Source of the DNA: CADEDH01 sp039029735
GTDB lineage: Bacteria > Actinomycetota > Acidimicrobiia > Acidimicrobiales > SZUA-35
Length of the DNA stretch: 64,000 nucleotides
NCBI GenBank assembly: GCA_039029735.1
Contig: JBCCFL010000017.1
Location: 39,361-103,360 of the forward strand
Reading direction: 5' to 3'
Position numbers and translations under genes: made by a program. Positions 61,490 to 64,000 of this stretch are shown piece by piece. Positions within the stretch are counted from its first letter, which is position 1. Each line of letters begins with the position of its first letter. Under the pieces are notes generated by a model that was not told the origin of the DNA, searched no databases, and saw nothing but the letters and a program-made list of their open reading frames with translations.

Positions 61490-62410
61490 CTACCGGGGCC
61501 AGCGGGGCGAGTGGAGGCCGGGGTCGGGGAGGCCGGCACCGATGCGTCGGAACTCGGGCGAGGGCGGCCCCGCAAGGTGCCACAGGTCCGACTGGGCGGG
61601 TATCCGCTGCCACACCCGCGGAACCCAATCCGGGTCGACGATCTGTTGCACGTCGGCGGTGTACTCGGGCACGAATCCGGCAGGGTCGCCGTAGTAGGCG
61701 AAGCAGTTGTTGCCGGGGCCGTGGCGACCGATGCCCCATAAGGGCTCGACGCCAGCTGCCTTCATGCGCCCGACAGCGGTGAGGAAGTGGTCGAGAGAGG
61801 CGAGGTCGTAGGCCACGTGGTTGACCGACGGGTGGGCGGCCTGATTGAACGCGATCGAGTGGTGGTCACGCCCGTGTCGGAGGAACACCATCTGGCGCTC
61901 CGACCAGTCGGACACGGCGAAGCCGAGCTGTTCGACGTAGAAGGCGCAGAGCAACTCGATGTCAACGGTGTTCAGCACCACGTGCGTGATCCCCACCGGA
62001 ACCGCTGGGCCTGGCGGCCGTGGGTCGGCGGCGATCATCTCGGTGATCACGCGAAGTGCGCGGCCTTCGGGGTCGGCAACTTCGAACCCGTACCCACCAC
62101 CGAGCGCGTCGAGCATCTGCGGTTCGAGCCGTATCTCGACACCAGCATCCGCCCACTGGCGGTGAAGCGCGTCGACGGCTTGACGGGACGGTGCGGCGAA
62201 GGCGATGTGACCGAGACCGGGCTGCTGGCTCGCCACAAACCGGACCAGGTGATGGGCCGGACCGAGCCCGCGGAAGGCGATGGCGGTGCCGGTGTTCTCC
62301 ACCACGTCGAGCCCCCAGGTTCGGTAGAAGTCGACGATCTCGTCGAACGGCGCTGCCGTCCGCAGCTCAACGTGGCGCAGCGGACCGAGTTGGGAGGCCG
62401 GGCGGGCCAT
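61490..62410 (-). CDS. Two-domain VOC protein, extradiol ring-cleavage dioxygenase-like
   Basis: 306 residues with two glyoxalase/VOC repeats (about 8-125 and 135-265). The C-terminal repeat has candidate iron ligands: His in GITHVVLNT, His in SVNHVAYDL and Glu in FVPEYTADV, the His-His-Glu set of catechol 2,3-dioxygenase type enzymes. HHSIAFN lies between, as in that family. It would cleave a catechol or gentisate-like ring next to the diol. Its ATG overlaps the preceding gene's stop by one base. Confidence 0.86.
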   Translation of the reverse strand: MARPASQLGPLRHVELRTAAPFDEIVDFYRTWGLDVVENTGTAIAFRGLGPAHHLVRFVASQQPGLGHIAFAAPSRQAVDALHRQWADAGVEIRLEPQMLDALGGGYGFEVADPEGRALRVITEMIAADPRPPGPAVPVGITHVVLNTVDIELLCAFYVEQLGFAVSDWSERQMVFLRHGRDHHSIAFNQAAHPSVNHVAYDLASLDHFLTAVGRMKAAGVEPLWGIGRHGPGNNCFAYYGDPAGFVPEYTADVQQIVDPDWVPRVWQRIPAQSDLWHLAGPPSPEFRRIGAGLPDPGLHSPRWPR

Positions 62411-64000
62411 CAGCCGCTGGCCTCGCGGAGCAGGTCTCGGACGCGGCTCGGGGTGAGGGGTCCACTCCGGACGACAACCCCGTGATCGCGGAGGGCGTCC
62501 TCCACTGCGTTGGCGATCGCCGCAGGAGGGCCGACGGCCCCGCCTTCACCGAGGCCCTTCACTCCAAGCGGGTTGGTGGGGCTCGGGCACACGATCTCGT
62601 CGAGCCTGATCTCGGGCACCATCTCACTCACCGGCATGAGGTAGTCGGCGAAGGTCGAGGTGATCGGCTGACCGTTTTCGTCGTAGCGCAGATACTCCGA
62701 CATGATGCCCCCGATGCCCTGACCGACCCCGCCGACCACCTGGGCATCGGCGATCACCGGGTTGACGATCCGACCCGCCTCGTGCACCACCACGTAGTCG
62801 AGAATCGCGACACGACCGGTGGCCGTGTCGACCTCCACCACCACGGCGTGGACGCCGCTGGCCGTGGCGTAGTTCGGGGGTCGGAAATAGGACGTCTCCG
62901 ACAATCCATCGCTGCCGGACCCGCCAGCGAGCTTGGGGACAGCGCGGATCAGCTCGGCCAGGGTGAGCTGCACGGCTGGGGTTCCGGCAACGCTGATCCG
63001 ACCATCGACCAGGTCGAGATCATCAGCGTTCGCCTCCAGCACGCCAGCGGCAGCATCGAGGATGCGCTGCTTGAGCAAGGTGCCGGCCTGGGCCGTGGCG
63101 TTGCCGGCGGTGACGAGGGCCCGGCTGGCGATGGTGCCCACGCCGTAGGGGATCGTGGCGGTGTCGCCGGCCACGACGTCGATGTCGTCGAAGGCCACAC
63201 CAACGGCGTCGGCCAGGATCTGAGCGAACACCGTGCGGTGCCCCTGACCTTGCGACGGGGCTCCGGTGTAGAGCCGCACCCGCCCCGAGGGCATGACCTC
63301 GGCCCGGGCCCCTTCGAACGGGCCGAGCCCGGTCATCTCCAGGTAGAGGGCGAACCCGACGCCGACACGCGTACCAGGGGTGGCCTGTTGCTGGGCAGCG
63401 CGCACCGAAGGAAGGTCGATCATCTCGACCGCACGTTCGAACATGGCGGGGTAGTCGCCGGAGTCGTACTCCTGAGCGATGCCACGCCGGTCGAGCAGGC
63501 CGGTGCGATAGGGCATCTCCTCCGCCGTCACGAGGTTCCGACGCCGGAGTTCGGCGGGGTCCATGTCGAGCTCGACGGCAAGCCGGTCGAGGGCGCGTTC
63601 CATGGCGAACACGGCCTCAGGGCGTCCGGCGCCTCTGTAGGGCGAGGTGAAGGTGGAGTTGGTGATCACGCCGAACGCCTCGAGGTCGGCGTTGTCCACC
63701 CGGTAGGGCCCAATGAGGTGACACAAGGCGTTGTAGGGCACCACGAGGCCCACCATGTTGCGGGCGCCGCAGTTGACGATGATCTGGTCTTTGATGGCCA
63801 CCAGTCGGCCGTCGGCGTCGGCGGCGAGGGTGATGTGATGCACCTGCTCTCGGGCGTGCGCGTCTGCGGTCAGGTTCTCGAACCGGTCGGCGATCCAGCG
63901 AACGGGTCGGCCCAGATCGTGGGCGGCGAACGGGATCAGCAGCTCCTCGACGACGAGGATGCCTTTCTGCCCGAATCCGCCGCCGCAGTCGACCGACTGC
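62410..64000 (-). CDS. Molybdenum hydroxylase large subunit (CoxL/XdhB form-II-like), 5' end cut by window
   Basis: At least 530 residues; the reading frame runs past the window edge. Molybdopterin-binding features: CGGGFGQKG at the extreme N-terminal visible part, PYRGAGRPEAVFAMERALDR, GSGSDG and KGLGEGGAVGPPAAIANA at the end with the catalytic Glu. The loop reads PYRGAGR, close to the AYRGAGR of form-II (non-CO-oxidising) enzymes and unlike the Cys-containing loop of true CO dehydrogenase. It hydroxylates an N-heterocycle, purine or aldehyde. The FAD and 2Fe-2S subunits are not seen and may lie upstream. Confidence 0.93.
   Translation of the reverse strand, partial: QSVDCGGGFGQKGILVVEELLIPFAAHDLGRPVRWIADRFENLTADAHAREQVHHITLAADADGRLVAIKDQIIVNCGARNMVGLVVPYNALCHLIGPYRVDNADLEAFGVITNSTFTSPYRGAGRPEAVFAMERALDRLAVELDMDPAELRRRNLVTAEEMPYRTGLLDRRGIAQEYDSGDYPAMFERAVEMIDLPSVRAAQQQATPGTRVGVGFALYLEMTGLGPFEGARAEVMPSGRVRLYTGAPSQGQGHRTVFAQILADAVGVAFDDIDVVAGDTATIPYGVGTIASRALVTAGNATAQAGTLLKQRILDAAAGVLEANADDLDLVDGRISVAGTPAVQLTLAELIRAVPKLAGGSGSDGLSETSYFRPPNYATASGVHAVVVEVDTATGRVAILDYVVVHEAGRIVNPVIADAQVVGGVGQGIGGIMSEYLRYDENGQPITSTFADYLMPVSEMVPEIRLDEIVCPSPTNPLGVKGLGEGGAVGPPAAIANAVEDALRDHGVVVRSGPLTPSRVRDLLREASG

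Noticed and set aside
62410..64000. True carbon monoxide dehydrogenase
   Set aside because: The active-site loop lacks the Cys of form-I CoxL, and the context is aromatic catabolism.

Overview
The window reads as chromosomal DNA of a high-GC Actinomycetota. Pointers are two F420-type luciferase-like oxidoreductases plus an F420:NADPH-reductase-like protein, an RskA-type anti-sigma factor, a FurA-katG pair, frequent GTG starts and GTGA/ATGA stop-start overlaps. An acidimicrobial lineage (Ilumatobacter-like) is my guess, not something the sequence proves. Genes are packed on both strands. No gap between genes exceeds about 210 bases, and I saw no insertion sequence, phage, CRISPR array or rRNA. 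One tRNA (His) was found.

Left part (1-14.9 kb): the 3' end of an N,N-dimethylformamidase-like large subunit followed by an FAD monooxygenase and a DMT exporter; a TetR regulator; a K+ channel translationally coupled to a DUF1707 protein; an F420-type oxidoreductase; a SulP transporter; thiol peroxidase; an HSL-type esterase; and a fused HyuA-HyuB hydantoinase/oxoprolinase. 14.9-25 kb is mostly housekeeping: hisE, tRNA-His directly followed by hisS, a desaturase, an RraA-like aldolase, an MFS transporter, a four-domain rhodanese with a cysteine-dioxygenase-like protein, an SDR and a second F420-type oxidoreductase. The tRNA-His/HisRS pair is unusual: the tRNA has G1:U72 and A73 with no G-1, and the synthetase carries the alphaproteobacterial motif 2.

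Middle part (25-42 kb): a 2322-residue membrane protein joins a degenerate glycosyltransferase-like N-terminus, transmembrane segments and a PilZ domain to two long extracytoplasmic NHL-repeat arrays and three Fn3-like domains. A convergent gene encodes an anchored beta-helix surface protein. Then come katG and furA with a 23-bp near-perfect operator, and an ECF sigma/anti-sigma pair divergent from a DUF6529 membrane protein, a cupredoxin and a duplicated Yx(FWY)xxD lipoprotein. The last group looks like a cell-envelope redox module. A soluble chemoreceptor-like protein follows.

Right part (42-64 kb): a PEP-swivel-domain protein, an F420-reductase-like protein, a TetR regulator divergent from a Coq4-motif protein, and a five-gene import/catabolism operon (DUF917, HyuA, solute-binding protein, ABC ATPase, permease) divergent from a PucR regulator with a perfect 21-bp palindrome between them. 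The final 9 kb, all on the minus strand with overlapping ends, is a ring-oxidation type catabolic operon: Mo-hydroxylase large subunit (cut by the window edge), two-domain extradiol dioxygenase-like protein, aspartate-dehydrogenase-like protein, alpha/beta hydrolase, cupin, two SDRs, ThDP enzyme, small HTH-like protein and Rieske oxygenase.
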